Positions 35,071 through 43,230 of a stretch of DNA of 64,000 nt are shown one piece after another. The number at the start of each line of letters is the position of its first letter. The first letter of the stretch is position 1. Below the pieces are notes generated by a model that did not search any database, was not told the origin of the DNA, and saw nothing but the letters and a program-made list of their open reading frames with translations. Origin of the DNA: CAZMGG01 sp964565715 (lineage in GTDB: Bacteria; Planctomycetota; UBA1135; UBA2386); assembly GCA_964565715.1 (NCBI GenBank), contig CAZMGG010000007.1, forward strand, positions 18,964 to 82,963, written 5' to 3'. Made by a program: the position numbers and the translations under genes.

Positions 35071-36344
35071 CGTTCCCCAGCTACCGGGATTATTGCAAGA
35101 GCGGGGCTCAGTGGTTTGATGTCGTTCCTAGTCACTGGCGGGTTGTGGCACTGAAGCGCCTTGTGACAATGCAGAGCGGAGAGGCGATCACGGCCGACGC
35201 AATCGATGAGTCCGGTGCGTTTCCTGTCTATGGAGGCAACGGTATCCGCGGATTCTCCGAGCGCTACACGCACAGCGGCCTTCATGTGCTTATCGGTCGC
35301 CAAGGAGCGCTGTGCGGCAACATCAACTACGCTGATGGGAAGTTCTGGGCGTCCGAGCACGCCATTGTCGTGACACCCCGTGAGCCAACCAGCACCACAT
35401 GGCTGGGGGAGCTGCTGCGAGCGATGGACCTCAATCGGTACTCAGTTTCAGCTGCGCAACCAGGCTTGTCCGTGGACGCAATTGGTCGGTTGCTAATCCC
35501 GATCCCCTCTCAGCCAGAGCAGACCGCAATAGGTGAGTTCCTCGGCCGCGAGACAGCCAAGATCGACGCCCTCGTTGCCGAGCAGCAGCGGCTGGTGGAG
35601 TTGCTCAAGGAGAAGCGGCAGGCCGTCATCTCGCACGCCGTCACCAAGGGCCTGAAGCCGGATGCGCCGATGAAGCCGTCGGGCGTCGAGTGGCTCGGGG
35701 ATGTGCCGGCGCACTGGGCGGTCATGCCGATCCGCAAGTCGGCCAAGTTGGAGTCAGGTCATACCCCCAGCCGATCACACCCGGAGTACTGGAAAGACTG
35801 CACCGTGCCGTGGTTCACCTTGGCGGACATCTGGCAAGTTCGAGAGGCGGGCGCCGACTACATCCAGGAGACGAAGGAGATGGTGAGCGAGATCGGACTC
35901 GCAAACTCATCTGCGAGGGTGTTACCAAAGGGAACGGTCATGCTGTCACGAACAGCATCAGTCGGGTTCTCCGCGATCATGGGCGTTGATATGGCCACCA
36001 CGCAGGACTTCGCCAACTGGATCTGCGGCCACCGCCTTTTGCCCGAGTTCCTTCTCCAGGTGCTCAGATCAATGAGGGCCGAGTTTGATCGCATGAAGAT
36101 GGGCTCCACGCACAACACCATCTACATGCCTGACATCCAGGGCCTCCGGTTCGCGCTTCCGCCCAAGCAGGAACAGGAGATCATCGTCAAGTTCATAGCG
36201 CAGGAGGTTGCGAGGATCGACGCCCTCACCGCCGAAGCCGAGCGCGCCATCACCCTCCTCCAAGAACGCCGCACCGCCCTCATCTCCGCTGCCGTCACCG
36301 GCCAGATCGACGTCCGCGGCCTCGCCGCCGCCGAGGTTGCATGA
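35067..36344 (+). CDS. hsdS: Type I restriction enzyme S (specificity) subunit
   Basis: 425 residues that recognise the two halves of the type I target. Two target-recognition domains (about residues 1-140 and 210-355) alternate with conserved helical spacers: EQTAIGEFLGRETAKIDALVAEQQRLVELLKEKRQAVISHAVTKG and EQEIIVKFIAQEVARIDALTAEAERAITLLQERRTALISAAVTG-like. The start overlaps the HNH-like gene and the stop overlaps hsdR (both ATGA). The DNA of the two spacers is GC-rich like hsdM/hsdR, whereas the recognition domains are markedly AT-richer, pointing to domain replacement by recombination. Confidence 0.95.
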   Translation: MTFPSYRDYCKSGAQWFDVVPSHWRVVALKRLVTMQSGEAITADAIDESGAFPVYGGNGIRGFSERYTHSGLHVLIGRQGALCGNINYADGKFWASEHAIVVTPREPTSTTWLGELLRAMDLNRYSVSAAQPGLSVDAIGRLLIPIPSQPEQTAIGEFLGRETAKIDALVAEQQRLVELLKEKRQAVISHAVTKGLKPDAPMKPSGVEWLGDVPAHWAVMPIRKSAKLESGHTPSRSHPEYWKDCTVPWFTLADIWQVREAGADYIQETKEMVSEIGLANSSARVLPKGTVMLSRTASVGFSAIMGVDMATTQDFANWICGHRLLPEFLLQVLRSMRAEFDRMKMGSTHNTIYMPDIQGLRFALPPKQEQEIIVKFIAQEVARIDALTAEAERAITLLQERRTALISAAVTGQIDVRGLAAAEVA

Positions 36345-39300
36345 GCCTCCACAAGGAGATCTCGTTCGAGTCCGAGATCTGCGCCCACCTCAGCGCCAAC
36401 GGCTGGCTTCACGCCGACGGCGACGCCGCCCAGTACGACCGCCCGCGCGCCCTCTTCCCGCCGGACGTCCTCGCCTGGGTGCAGGCCACCCAGCCCCAGT
36501 CCCTCGAGGGCCTGACCAAGAACCACGGCGCCAAGGCCGCCGAAACCCTCCTCGACCGCCTGCGTGCCCAGATCGACCAGTTCGGCACGCTCCACGTCCT
36601 CCGGCATGGCATCGAGATGCTGGGCGTCCGAGGCCACATCCGGCTCGCCGACTTCAAGCCCGCGTTCGGCCTCAACCCCGAGATCCTGGCCCGCTACGCC
36701 CAGAACCGCCTCCGCGTCGTGCGCCAGATCCGCTACTCGCAGCACAGCGAGAACTGCATCGATCTCGTCCTCTTCCTCAACGGGATCCCCGTCGCCACCG
36801 CCGAACTGAAGACCGACTTCACCCAGACGGTCCAGGACGCCATCGACCAGTACCGCTTCGACCGGGCGCCGCGGGTCGCCGGGCAGGCCGCGGAGCCGCT
36901 GCTGTCGTTCCCGAACGGCGCCCTGGTCCACTTCGCCGTCAGCAACCGCGAGGTGCACATGGCCACGCGCCTCTACGGCCCGGCGACGACGTTCCTGCCA
37001 TTCAACCAGGGCGATCATGGCGGGAAGGGCAACCCGATCAACAAGAGCGGTGGCCACCGCACCGCCTACCTGTGGGAGCAGGTGTGGGCGCGAGATGGCT
37101 GGCTCGAGATCCTGGGCCGCTACCTGATCGCCCAGCGGGACGAGAAGCGGGTGATCACCAAGGTGCTGTTCCCGAGGTTCCATCAGCTCGCCGTGACCAG
37201 GCAGCTGCAGGAAGCCGTGCTGCGCGATGGTCCCGGCACCAAGTACCTGGTGCAACACTCGGCGGGTTCGGGGAAGACCAACTCGATCGCCTGGACCGCG
37301 CACTTCCTCGCCGAGCTGCACGATGCCGAAAACAAGAAGATGTTCGACACGGTGCTGGTCGTGTCGGACCGCAACGTCATCGACAGGCAGCTGCAGGAGG
37401 CCCTGTTCGACTTCGAGCGCACGAGCGGCGTCGTCGCCACGATCAAGGGCGAGAGCGGCAGCAAGAGCGGTGAGCTGACCGCGGCGCTGTCGGGCGCCAA
37501 GAAGATCGTGGTCTGCACCATCCAGACCTTCCCGTTCGCCCTGGCGGAGGTCCGGAAGCAGGCGGCGACCCAGGGCAAGCGGTTTGCCGTGCTTGCCGAC
37601 GAGGCGCACAGCTCGCAGACCGGGGAGGCGGCGTCGAAGCTGAAGGCGGTGCTGAGCGCCGAGGAGCTGGCGGAGCTGGGCGACGGCGGCGAGGTCAGCA
37701 CCGAGGACTTGCTGGCGGCGCAGATGAGCGCCCGGGCCGAGGATCGGGGCATCACGTTCGTCGCCTTCACCGCCACGCCGAAGAACAAGACCCTGGAGAT
37801 CTTCGGCACGCGGCCGGACCCGTCGCGGAAGCCGGCGCCGGACAACGTGCCGGTGCCGTTCCACGTCTACTCGATGCGGCAGGCGATCGAGGAGGAGTTC
37901 ATCCTGGACGTGCTGCGCAACTACACCAGCTACAAGCTGGCGTTCCGGCTGGCGCACGAGGGCAAGGAGATCGACGAGACCCAGGTGGAGCGTTCCGCGG
38001 CGCTGAAGCGGATCATGGGGTGGGTCAAGCTGCACCCCTACAACATCGCCCAGAAGGTGCAGATCGTGGTGGAGCACTTCCGGGCGCGCGTGGCGCCGCT
38101 GCTGGGGGGCAGGGCCAAGGCCATGGTGGTGGTGGGCAGCCGGCAGGAGGCGGTGCGCTGGAAGCTGGCGATCGAGAAGTACATCCGGGAGAAGGGCTAC
38201 GCGATCGGCACGCTGGTGGCGTTCTCGGGGGAGATCCGGGACGAGGAGTCGGGGCCGGATCCGTTCACCGAGCACAGCAAGACCATGAACCCGCGGCTGA
38301 ACGGGCGCGACATCCGTGAGGCGTTCGCCGGTGGGGACTACCAGATCCTGCTGGTGGCGAACAAGTTCCAGACGGGGTTCGACCAGCCGCTGCTGTGCGG
38401 GATGTACGTGGACAAGCGGCTGGCCGGCATCCAGGCGGTGCAGACGCTGTCGCGGCTGAACCGGGCGCATCCGGGCAAGGACACGACCTTCGTGCTCGAC
38501 TTCGTGAACGAGGCGGAGGACGTGCTGACGGCGTTCCGGACCTACTACGAGACGGCGGAGCTGGCCACGACCACGGACCCCAACCTGGTGTTCGACCTGC
38601 GGGCGAAGCTGGACGCGTCGGGGTTGTACGACTCCTACGAGGTCGAGCGCGTGGTGAGGGTCGAGCTGGATCCGCGGGCCAGGCAGTCGGACCTGGTGGC
38701 GGCGCTGGAGCCGGTGACGGACCGGTTGCTGCGGCGCTACCGGGCGGCGCAGGAGGCAGGGCGGGCGGCCAAGGAGCGCGGTGACGCGGCGGGTGCCAAG
38801 GCAGCGCAGGAGGAGATGGAGGCGCTGCAGCTGTTCAAGACGGACATGGGGTCGTACGTGCGGCTCTACACGTTCCTGTCGCAGGTGTTCGACTACGAAA
38901 CGACGGCGATCGAGAAGCGGGCGATGTTCTACCGGCGGCTGATCCCGCTGCTGGACTTCGGCCGGGAACGCGAGGGCATCGACCTGTCCAAGGTGGTGTT
39001 GACGCACCATTCGCTGAAGGACCGCGGCCATCAGCCGATGATCGTGCGCGACGGGCCGACGCCCAAGCTGGAGCCGATCGACGACGCCGGCAGCGGCGCG
39101 GTGCGCGAGAAGGAGCGCGCGGCGCTGGCGGAGATCATCGCCCGGGTCAACGAGCTGTTCGAGGGCGACGTGACCGACGACGACAAGCTCGTCTACGTCC
39201 AGCAGGTGATCCGGACCAAGCTGTTGGAGTCGTCCACGCTGCAGAAGCAGGCCGCCAACAACACCAAGGAGCAGTTCGCCACGTCACCGGATCTCGGCAA

Positions 39301-39478
39301 CGAGCTGCTCAACGCGATCATGAACTCGTTCGACGCGCACCAGGTCATGAGCGCGCAGGCCTTGAACTCGCCCACGGTGCGGGCGGGGATGCTGGCGATC
39401 CTTCTGGATCACGCCAAGCTGTACGAGGGTTTGCGGGCAAAGGGTGGGCCCCGAGGCAGCGGTGAGTCATCACCATGA
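36341..39478 (+). CDS. hsdR: Type I restriction enzyme R subunit
   Basis: 1045 residues; ATP-dependent DNA translocase and endonuclease of the type I complex. The N-terminal nuclease domain shows NGIPVATAELKTDF (PD-(D/E)xK core, around residue 160). The SF2 helicase core follows: Walker A LVQHSAGSGKTNSIAW, ADEAHSSQTG (DEAH), VAFTATPKNKTLE, and later ANKFQTGFDQP and QTLSRLNRAHPGKD (motif VI). A C-terminal helical region binds the methylase. Full family length. It overlaps hsdS and the following gene by 4 nt each. Confidence 0.96.
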   Translation: MSLHKEISFESEICAHLSANGWLHADGDAAQYDRPRALFPPDVLAWVQATQPQSLEGLTKNHGAKAAETLLDRLRAQIDQFGTLHVLRHGIEMLGVRGHIRLADFKPAFGLNPEILARYAQNRLRVVRQIRYSQHSENCIDLVLFLNGIPVATAELKTDFTQTVQDAIDQYRFDRAPRVAGQAAEPLLSFPNGALVHFAVSNREVHMATRLYGPATTFLPFNQGDHGGKGNPINKSGGHRTAYLWEQVWARDGWLEILGRYLIAQRDEKRVITKVLFPRFHQLAVTRQLQEAVLRDGPGTKYLVQHSAGSGKTNSIAWTAHFLAELHDAENKKMFDTVLVVSDRNVIDRQLQEALFDFERTSGVVATIKGESGSKSGELTAALSGAKKIVVCTIQTFPFALAEVRKQAATQGKRFAVLADEAHSSQTGEAASKLKAVLSAEELAELGDGGEVSTEDLLAAQMSARAEDRGITFVAFTATPKNKTLEIFGTRPDPSRKPAPDNVPVPFHVYSMRQAIEEEFILDVLRNYTSYKLAFRLAHEGKEIDETQVERSAALKRIMGWVKLHPYNIAQKVQIVVEHFRARVAPLLGGRAKAMVVVGSRQEAVRWKLAIEKYIREKGYAIGTLVAFSGEIRDEESGPDPFTEHSKTMNPRLNGRDIREAFAGGDYQILLVANKFQTGFDQPLLCGMYVDKRLAGIQAVQTLSRLNRAHPGKDTTFVLDFVNEAEDVLTAFRTYYETAELATTTDPNLVFDLRAKLDASGLYDSYEVERVVRVELDPRARQSDLVAALEPVTDRLLRRYRAAQEAGRAAKERGDAAGAKAAQEEMEALQLFKTDMGSYVRLYTFLSQVFDYETTAIEKRAMFYRRLIPLLDFGREREGIDLSKVVLTHHSLKDRGHQPMIVRDGPTPKLEPIDDAGSGAVREKERAALAEIIARVNELFEGDVTDDDKLVYVQQVIRTKLLESSTLQKQAANNTKEQFATSPDLGNELLNAIMNSFDAHQVMSAQALNSPTVRAGMLAILLDHAKLYEGLRAKGGPRGSGESSP

Positions 39479-40317
39479 CAAACCTGACTCTCTACTTGGA
39501 CGAGAGTTTCACCGATCGCACATGCGTCGTGGCAGGGTATCTCGGATTGGCCACGATGTGGCACGATAGCTTCGACCCGAAGTGGCGTGAAGCCATGGCC
39601 GGCGCCCCGCGCAAGCTAACTGAGTTCAAGGCCAGCGACTGCCGCCAACGCAGAGGCGAGTTCCAAGGCTGGCACAAGGATGAGTGCGACAGCGTCACCC
39701 AACAGGTGGTGTCGGTCATCGCAGATGCTTGTGTTCCGGGCGATCTCGTCGGCTTTGGCGGAGCTATCGTCTACCCTGCTGCGCCTACACCTCCGCATCG
39801 CCGCAGGATCCAGCAGCATGGCTTCTTGAACTGCCTGATTGCGTGCCTGAGCGACGCCCTTGACGTCGCTGCCGGATTTTCATCTGCGACCGGAGATGGC
39901 ACAGTCAGTATCGTCCTCGACAAGAGGAAGGGATTCTGGGATTGCGTCGTCCGCAGCTTCAATGACGTGCGAGGCATCATCGATCCGAGCACGGTTGGCC
40001 GACTCCGAGACCCCACTCCTGGTGACAGCAAGAACCTGCCTGGCGTCCAAGCGGCGGACCTGCTCGCCTACGAGCTGCGGAAGGAGATACAGAACCGAAT
40101 CGAAGGCAGGCGGCCGAGTGCCGCTCTGGAGGAACTGGTGACCCGACGATTCCATCGGGCTCAGTGCGTGAGTCTTCCGTCCACCTTGCAGATGCAGAGC
40201 CTGAGGGCTCGGGGCGAGCGGATTCCATCAACGATACGCACACTGCTCGTCTCCGGGACGCCGTTGCGTTCGCCTGGCTACTGGACACCAGACGCATCGG
40301 ATGTCGCATTGCCTTGA
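39475..40317 (+). CDS. DUF3800-like protein at the end of the hsd operon
   Basis: 280 residues. It starts TLYLDESFTDRTCVVAGYL, the Asp-Glu opening of DUF3800 proteins (predicted RNase H-fold nucleases), followed by KLTEFKASDC, VSIVLDKRKGFW and a C-terminal PGVQAADLLAYELRKE, with acidic residues spaced as in an RNase H-type active site. The usual YLDESG reads YLDESF. ATG 39475 overlaps the hsdR stop (ATGA), so it is translationally coupled. Such accessory genes sit near R-M systems; a nuclease role in defence is inferred. Lower GC than hsdR. Confidence 0.7.
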   Translation: MTNLTLYLDESFTDRTCVVAGYLGLATMWHDSFDPKWREAMAGAPRKLTEFKASDCRQRRGEFQGWHKDECDSVTQQVVSVIADACVPGDLVGFGGAIVYPAAPTPPHRRRIQQHGFLNCLIACLSDALDVAAGFSSATGDGTVSIVLDKRKGFWDCVVRSFNDVRGIIDPSTVGRLRDPTPGDSKNLPGVQAADLLAYELRKEIQNRIEGRRPSAALEELVTRRFHRAQCVSLPSTLQMQSLRARGERIPSTIRTLLVSGTPLRSPGYWTPDASDVALP

Positions 40318-40383
40318 GAATGAGGCGGTCCGGATGAGCCGCCGGACTGCAGGACTGTCTCCGACGCGGTTTGGGCAGATGGA

Positions 40384-40860
40384 CTATAATGCCTCTGGGA
40401 CTTTGGACTTGTAGTTCCTTTCGATCTCGGGGAACTTCCCCAGGGCCTTCTTGCCGATCCTTTCGAAGCAATGCCATTTGGGCCACTTGCCCTCCCGGCC
40501 GTCGCGCTGCCTGTCTTCGGCAATAGCCGCTCTCAAGAGCAGGTATGCCTTGCCTACCGGATGCCCAAAGGTCGGCCAGAAGGCGCGTCCCACGGCTCGC
40601 TGGAAAAAGCAAACCTCCTCAAGGATTCCGCAAAGGCTCTTGCCGGCCTGCTGTTCGTCTTTGGGCCAGTAAGAAAACGCCAGCCCGTCGTCATAATGCT
40701 TGAGAACGGCGCCTCTCATTGCGGGGGTAGCCGTTCGCATGTACAAATCATGCGCGTGCCGCCAAGCATCGACCTTGTCGTACCGCAACGACAGCAGAAT
40801 GCCGACGAGCCCGAGGCTTGATACCACCGTGGCGATGTCGGCCCAGTCTGATAGTGTCAT
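40384..40860 (-). CDS. Small membrane-anchored protein, unknown
   Basis: 158 residues. One N-terminal hydrophobic helix (ADIATVVSSLGLVGILLSL) is followed by a cytoplasmic-type alpha-helical domain rich in aromatic residues (AWRHAHDLYMRTATPAMRGAVLKHYDDGLAFSYW in part, FFQRAVGRAFWPTFG, KWPKWHCFERIGKKALG). The layout recalls small DUF4760-type proteins but I cannot assign a family. It faces the DUF3800-like gene, 66 nt away. Base composition is lower-GC, like the rest of the island cargo. Confidence 0.6.
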   Translation of the reverse strand: MTLSDWADIATVVSSLGLVGILLSLRYDKVDAWRHAHDLYMRTATPAMRGAVLKHYDDGLAFSYWPKDEQQAGKSLCGILEEVCFFQRAVGRAFWPTFGHPVGKAYLLLRAAIAEDRQRDGREGKWPKWHCFERIGKKALGKFPEIERNYKSKVPEAL

Positions 40861-41111
40861 GATTGCGTAAGCCTCGCTTTCAAGGAAGGTCTCGAATCGA
40901 TCTCAGGTCGTTCATCGATGCCACATGCTTGAGGGAATGCGACCCTGCGGGGCCGCATCCCGAGGACCACGGCGAAGCGTAGCCGGGGCCGCGCCGGCGT
41001 CGAGACCCTGTGGCGTCGGCGGGAGGCTCGGCGCCCAGCCGAGGCCGACAGGCCGGATCTTAATACGACGGCACCGGGCCTGCCAGGGTCGGCGTCGTCG
41101 CGGGTCCGGGG

Positions 41112-41432
41112 CTACGCCAGGGCGTCCGCCACCGCAGACCGGATGCGCTCCAGCACGGCCCGCAGTTCCTTCCGTTCCCGCTCGCCGTCCCTCACCGCCG
41201 CCAGGATCCCGTCCAGGCCGTTCACGTTGGCGCCGGCCGCTGGCTTGCGCCGCCTGCCGGGCTTCGCCGCTCTACCGCTCGTGGACTTGATGACGTAGAC
41301 GAGGTTGCGGGAGCAGCCGACCTGCTTGGCGATGTCGGCGGCTTTCATGCCCGTCTTCAGTAACTCACGAACCTGGCTGGCTTTGGAGGGGGCGGCGGGC
41401 ATGCTGGCGGGCGCCGTCGACGATCGTGGCAT
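41112..41432 (-). CDS. Small helix-turn-helix protein
   Basis: 106 residues. A short Ser/Pro/Ala tail is followed by a homeodomain-like helix-turn-helix, KASQVRELLKTGMKAADIAKQVGCSRNLVYVIKS (about residues 16-50), then a basic linker and a C-terminal helix (ERERKELRAVLERIRSAVADAL). Likely a DNA-binding regulator or a resolvase-type HTH fragment. ATG 41432 is divergent from the HsdR_N-RAMA gene by 149 nt, so it may control that gene (inference). A longer frame reaching 41591 would overlap the divergent gene and looks non-coding. Confidence 0.6.
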   Translation of the reverse strand: MPRSSTAPASMPAAPSKASQVRELLKTGMKAADIAKQVGCSRNLVYVIKSTSGRAAKPGRRRKPAAGANVNGLDGILAAVRDGERERKELRAVLERIRSAVADALA

Positions 41433-41581
41433 GCCGGGATTCTGCGGCGGGGCCTGCGTCACCGCAACGAAGATCGGCCGTGGGTTGAGGGGCGCTCCTT
41501 GGCTGCCCCGGGCGGTCTTCGGTTCCCGGCGAGGGGTTGCCGAGATACTGTCCCGGCTCACCGAGTCAGGAGATCTCGCCC

Positions 41582-42619
41582 GTGAGCACACTCGCCAGCA
41601 CGCTCGAGGAGGTCCGCCGCCGCATCCGGCGCACCGGTTCGCGCCCGATGAACGAGGAGAACACCAAGGCCACCCTGATCGAGCCTGTGCTCCGGGCGCT
41701 CGGCTGGGACATCGAGGACGTCGAGGAGGTGCAGCGCGAGTTCAAGACGCACTCCCGGCACAAGCCCGTGGACTACGGCCTGCTGGTCCTGCGCACGCCG
41801 CGCCTCCTGATCGAGGCCAAGGCGCTCGGCGAGAACCTCAGCGACCACCGCTGGGTGAACCAGATCATGGGCTACGCCTCGGTCGCGGGCGTGGAATGGA
41901 TCGTGCTCACCAACGGCGACGAGTACCGGATCTACAACACCCATGCCCCGGTGGTGGTGGAGCAGAAGCTGTTCCGGGCCGTGAAGGTCACGTCGGAGGA
42001 TCCGGTGGTGGCCCAGACCCTGGAGCTGCTGGCCAAGAACCGGCTGGAGGAGAACCGGATCGAGGTCCTGTGGCGCGCGCACTTCGTGGACGGCCAGGTC
42101 CAGGCCGCGATCCTGGCCCTGTTCTCGCCAGAGGCCAACGACATGCTCCTGGTGAATCACGTCGCCGCCTGCACCAAGAACCTGACCGCCGAGGAGATCC
42201 GCGGCTCGCTGGGGCGGTGCCGGGTGTCCCTGGACTTTCCCGTGGACATCGAGGCGGTGGCGCAGCCGAAGGCCCGGGCGCGGAAGGGGCGCGGAGAGGC
42301 GGCGCCGCCGGCCACCGGGGTGACCCTGGCGGCGCTGATCGCTGCCGGGGTGCTGAAGGTGCCGGTCGTGGTGGTGCGGACCTACAAGGGCAAGGAGTTG
42401 CAGGCCACGATCCTGCCGAGCGGCCAGGTTCGGGTGGGCAAGACGGACTACGACACGCTGTCGACCGCGGCCGTGGCGGCGATCCACGCCCCGACGGGCA
42501 AGCAGCGCAGTGTCAACGGCTGGGACTTCTGGCAGGTGCCGGCGCCGGACGGCAGGCGGGTGCCTCTGGCCAGCTACCGGGCGTCGGTTGCCGGCGGTGG
42601 TAGGGCGACCGGGACGTAG
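41582..42619 (+). CDS. Stand-alone HsdR_N-type nuclease domain with C-terminal RAMA domain
   Basis: 345 residues. The N-terminal ~170 match the type I restriction HsdR_N nuclease domain: NEENTKATLIEPVLRALGWD, then HKPVDYGLLVLRTPRLLIEAKA with the D...ExK catalytic pattern, then WIVLTNGDEYRIYN. No helicase follows. The C-terminal ~80 residues resemble the RAMA (restriction enzyme adenine methylase-associated) domain: PSGQVRVGKTDYDTLSTAAVAA and SVNGWDFWQV. The start is GTG 41582 with AGGAG upstream. RAMA domains are predicted to read modified DNA, so a modification-sensing nuclease is plausible (inference). Confidence 0.75.
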   Translation: MSTLASTLEEVRRRIRRTGSRPMNEENTKATLIEPVLRALGWDIEDVEEVQREFKTHSRHKPVDYGLLVLRTPRLLIEAKALGENLSDHRWVNQIMGYASVAGVEWIVLTNGDEYRIYNTHAPVVVEQKLFRAVKVTSEDPVVAQTLELLAKNRLEENRIEVLWRAHFVDGQVQAAILALFSPEANDMLLVNHVAACTKNLTAEEIRGSLGRCRVSLDFPVDIEAVAQPKARARKGRGEAAPPATGVTLAALIAAGVLKVPVVVVRTYKGKELQATILPSGQVRVGKTDYDTLSTAAVAAIHAPTGKQRSVNGWDFWQVPAPDGRRVPLASYRASVAGGGRATGT

Positions 42620-42671
42620 GTCGGGGTCACCGCGGCCCATTTCCTCCGGAATGCGACATCCGGTGGGACCG

Positions 42672-43109
42672 CTACCGGGCCGTGATCGCCGTGACCCAGT
42701 CGGCGATCTGGCGCCCGGTTGCGCTGCAGCGGTCCTCGACCTCCTGGCGCAGGTCGGCGCCGGACGGCACGAGGATGTAGCCGGTGGTCATGTCGCCGAC
42801 CATCAGGCACTCCTGGCCCTCGGCGAGCATGATGGCGGCGAGGAGGCACAGCCCGGCATCGACGCCGTCCTGATCGCGCTTGCTTGGCCTCGAGCGTGCG
42901 GCGGCAGCCTCGCACCAGCTGCTGAGGGTCGGCAGGCCTCGCCGCTTGAAGGCGTCGCCGAGGAGTCCGCAGACGTGCATCCAGTCGTCGGGCAAGAACG
43001 TCTTCCTGCGCTCGGGGTTGTACTTCGGCAGGCGGCCGGTGGGTCTCGCGTCCGGTATGGTCCAACCCAGGGCGATCAGCGTGAGCACCGGGTAGGTCTC
43101 GAATGCCGT
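42672..43109 (-). pseudogene. 5'-truncated DUF429 (RNase H-like) gene
   Basis: The - strand frame from about 43106 to 42672 encodes the C-terminal half of a DUF429-type predicted RNase H-fold nuclease: FETYPVLTLIALGW, LPKYNPERRKTFLP, and DQDGVDAGLCLLAAIMLAEG. The N-terminal half with its catalytic Asp strand is absent; frame residues upstream of FETYP are unrelated and collide with the helicase gene at 43231. It is a remnant, probably broken when the neighbouring defence gene arrived. Confidence 0.6.
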
Positions 43110-43160
43110 CCTTGCCAGTATGCCGCGATCGTGCGATCGTGCCGGCCTCCGGACCCGATG

Positions 43161-43191
43161 TTGATTCGTCCCGGTTTGTCGGGAAGATAAT
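43161..43191 (+). promoter_or_regulatory. Candidate promoter of the helicase-nuclease gene
   Basis: TTGATT (43161-43166) and GATAAT (43186-43191) resemble -35 and -10 boxes with a 19-nt spacer. Inside the spacer is an inverted repeat TCCCG-n6-CGGGA (43169-43184) that could be an operator. About 40 nt before ATG 43231. Confidence 0.3.
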
Positions 43192-43230
43192 CGGTTGCCC
43201 CGGACCGCCGTCTCGGGTTGAGGAATCGGA

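Noticed and set aside
35067..36344. Invertible or shufflon-type hsdS
   Set aside because: No second hsdS, recombinase gene or inverted repeats were found near the gene.
36122..39031. Very long open frame on the - strand across hsdS/hsdR
   Set aside because: It is antisense to hsdR with its strong helicase motifs; its translation is His/Gln/Arg/Leu-rich with no domain, as expected for high-GC antisense frames.
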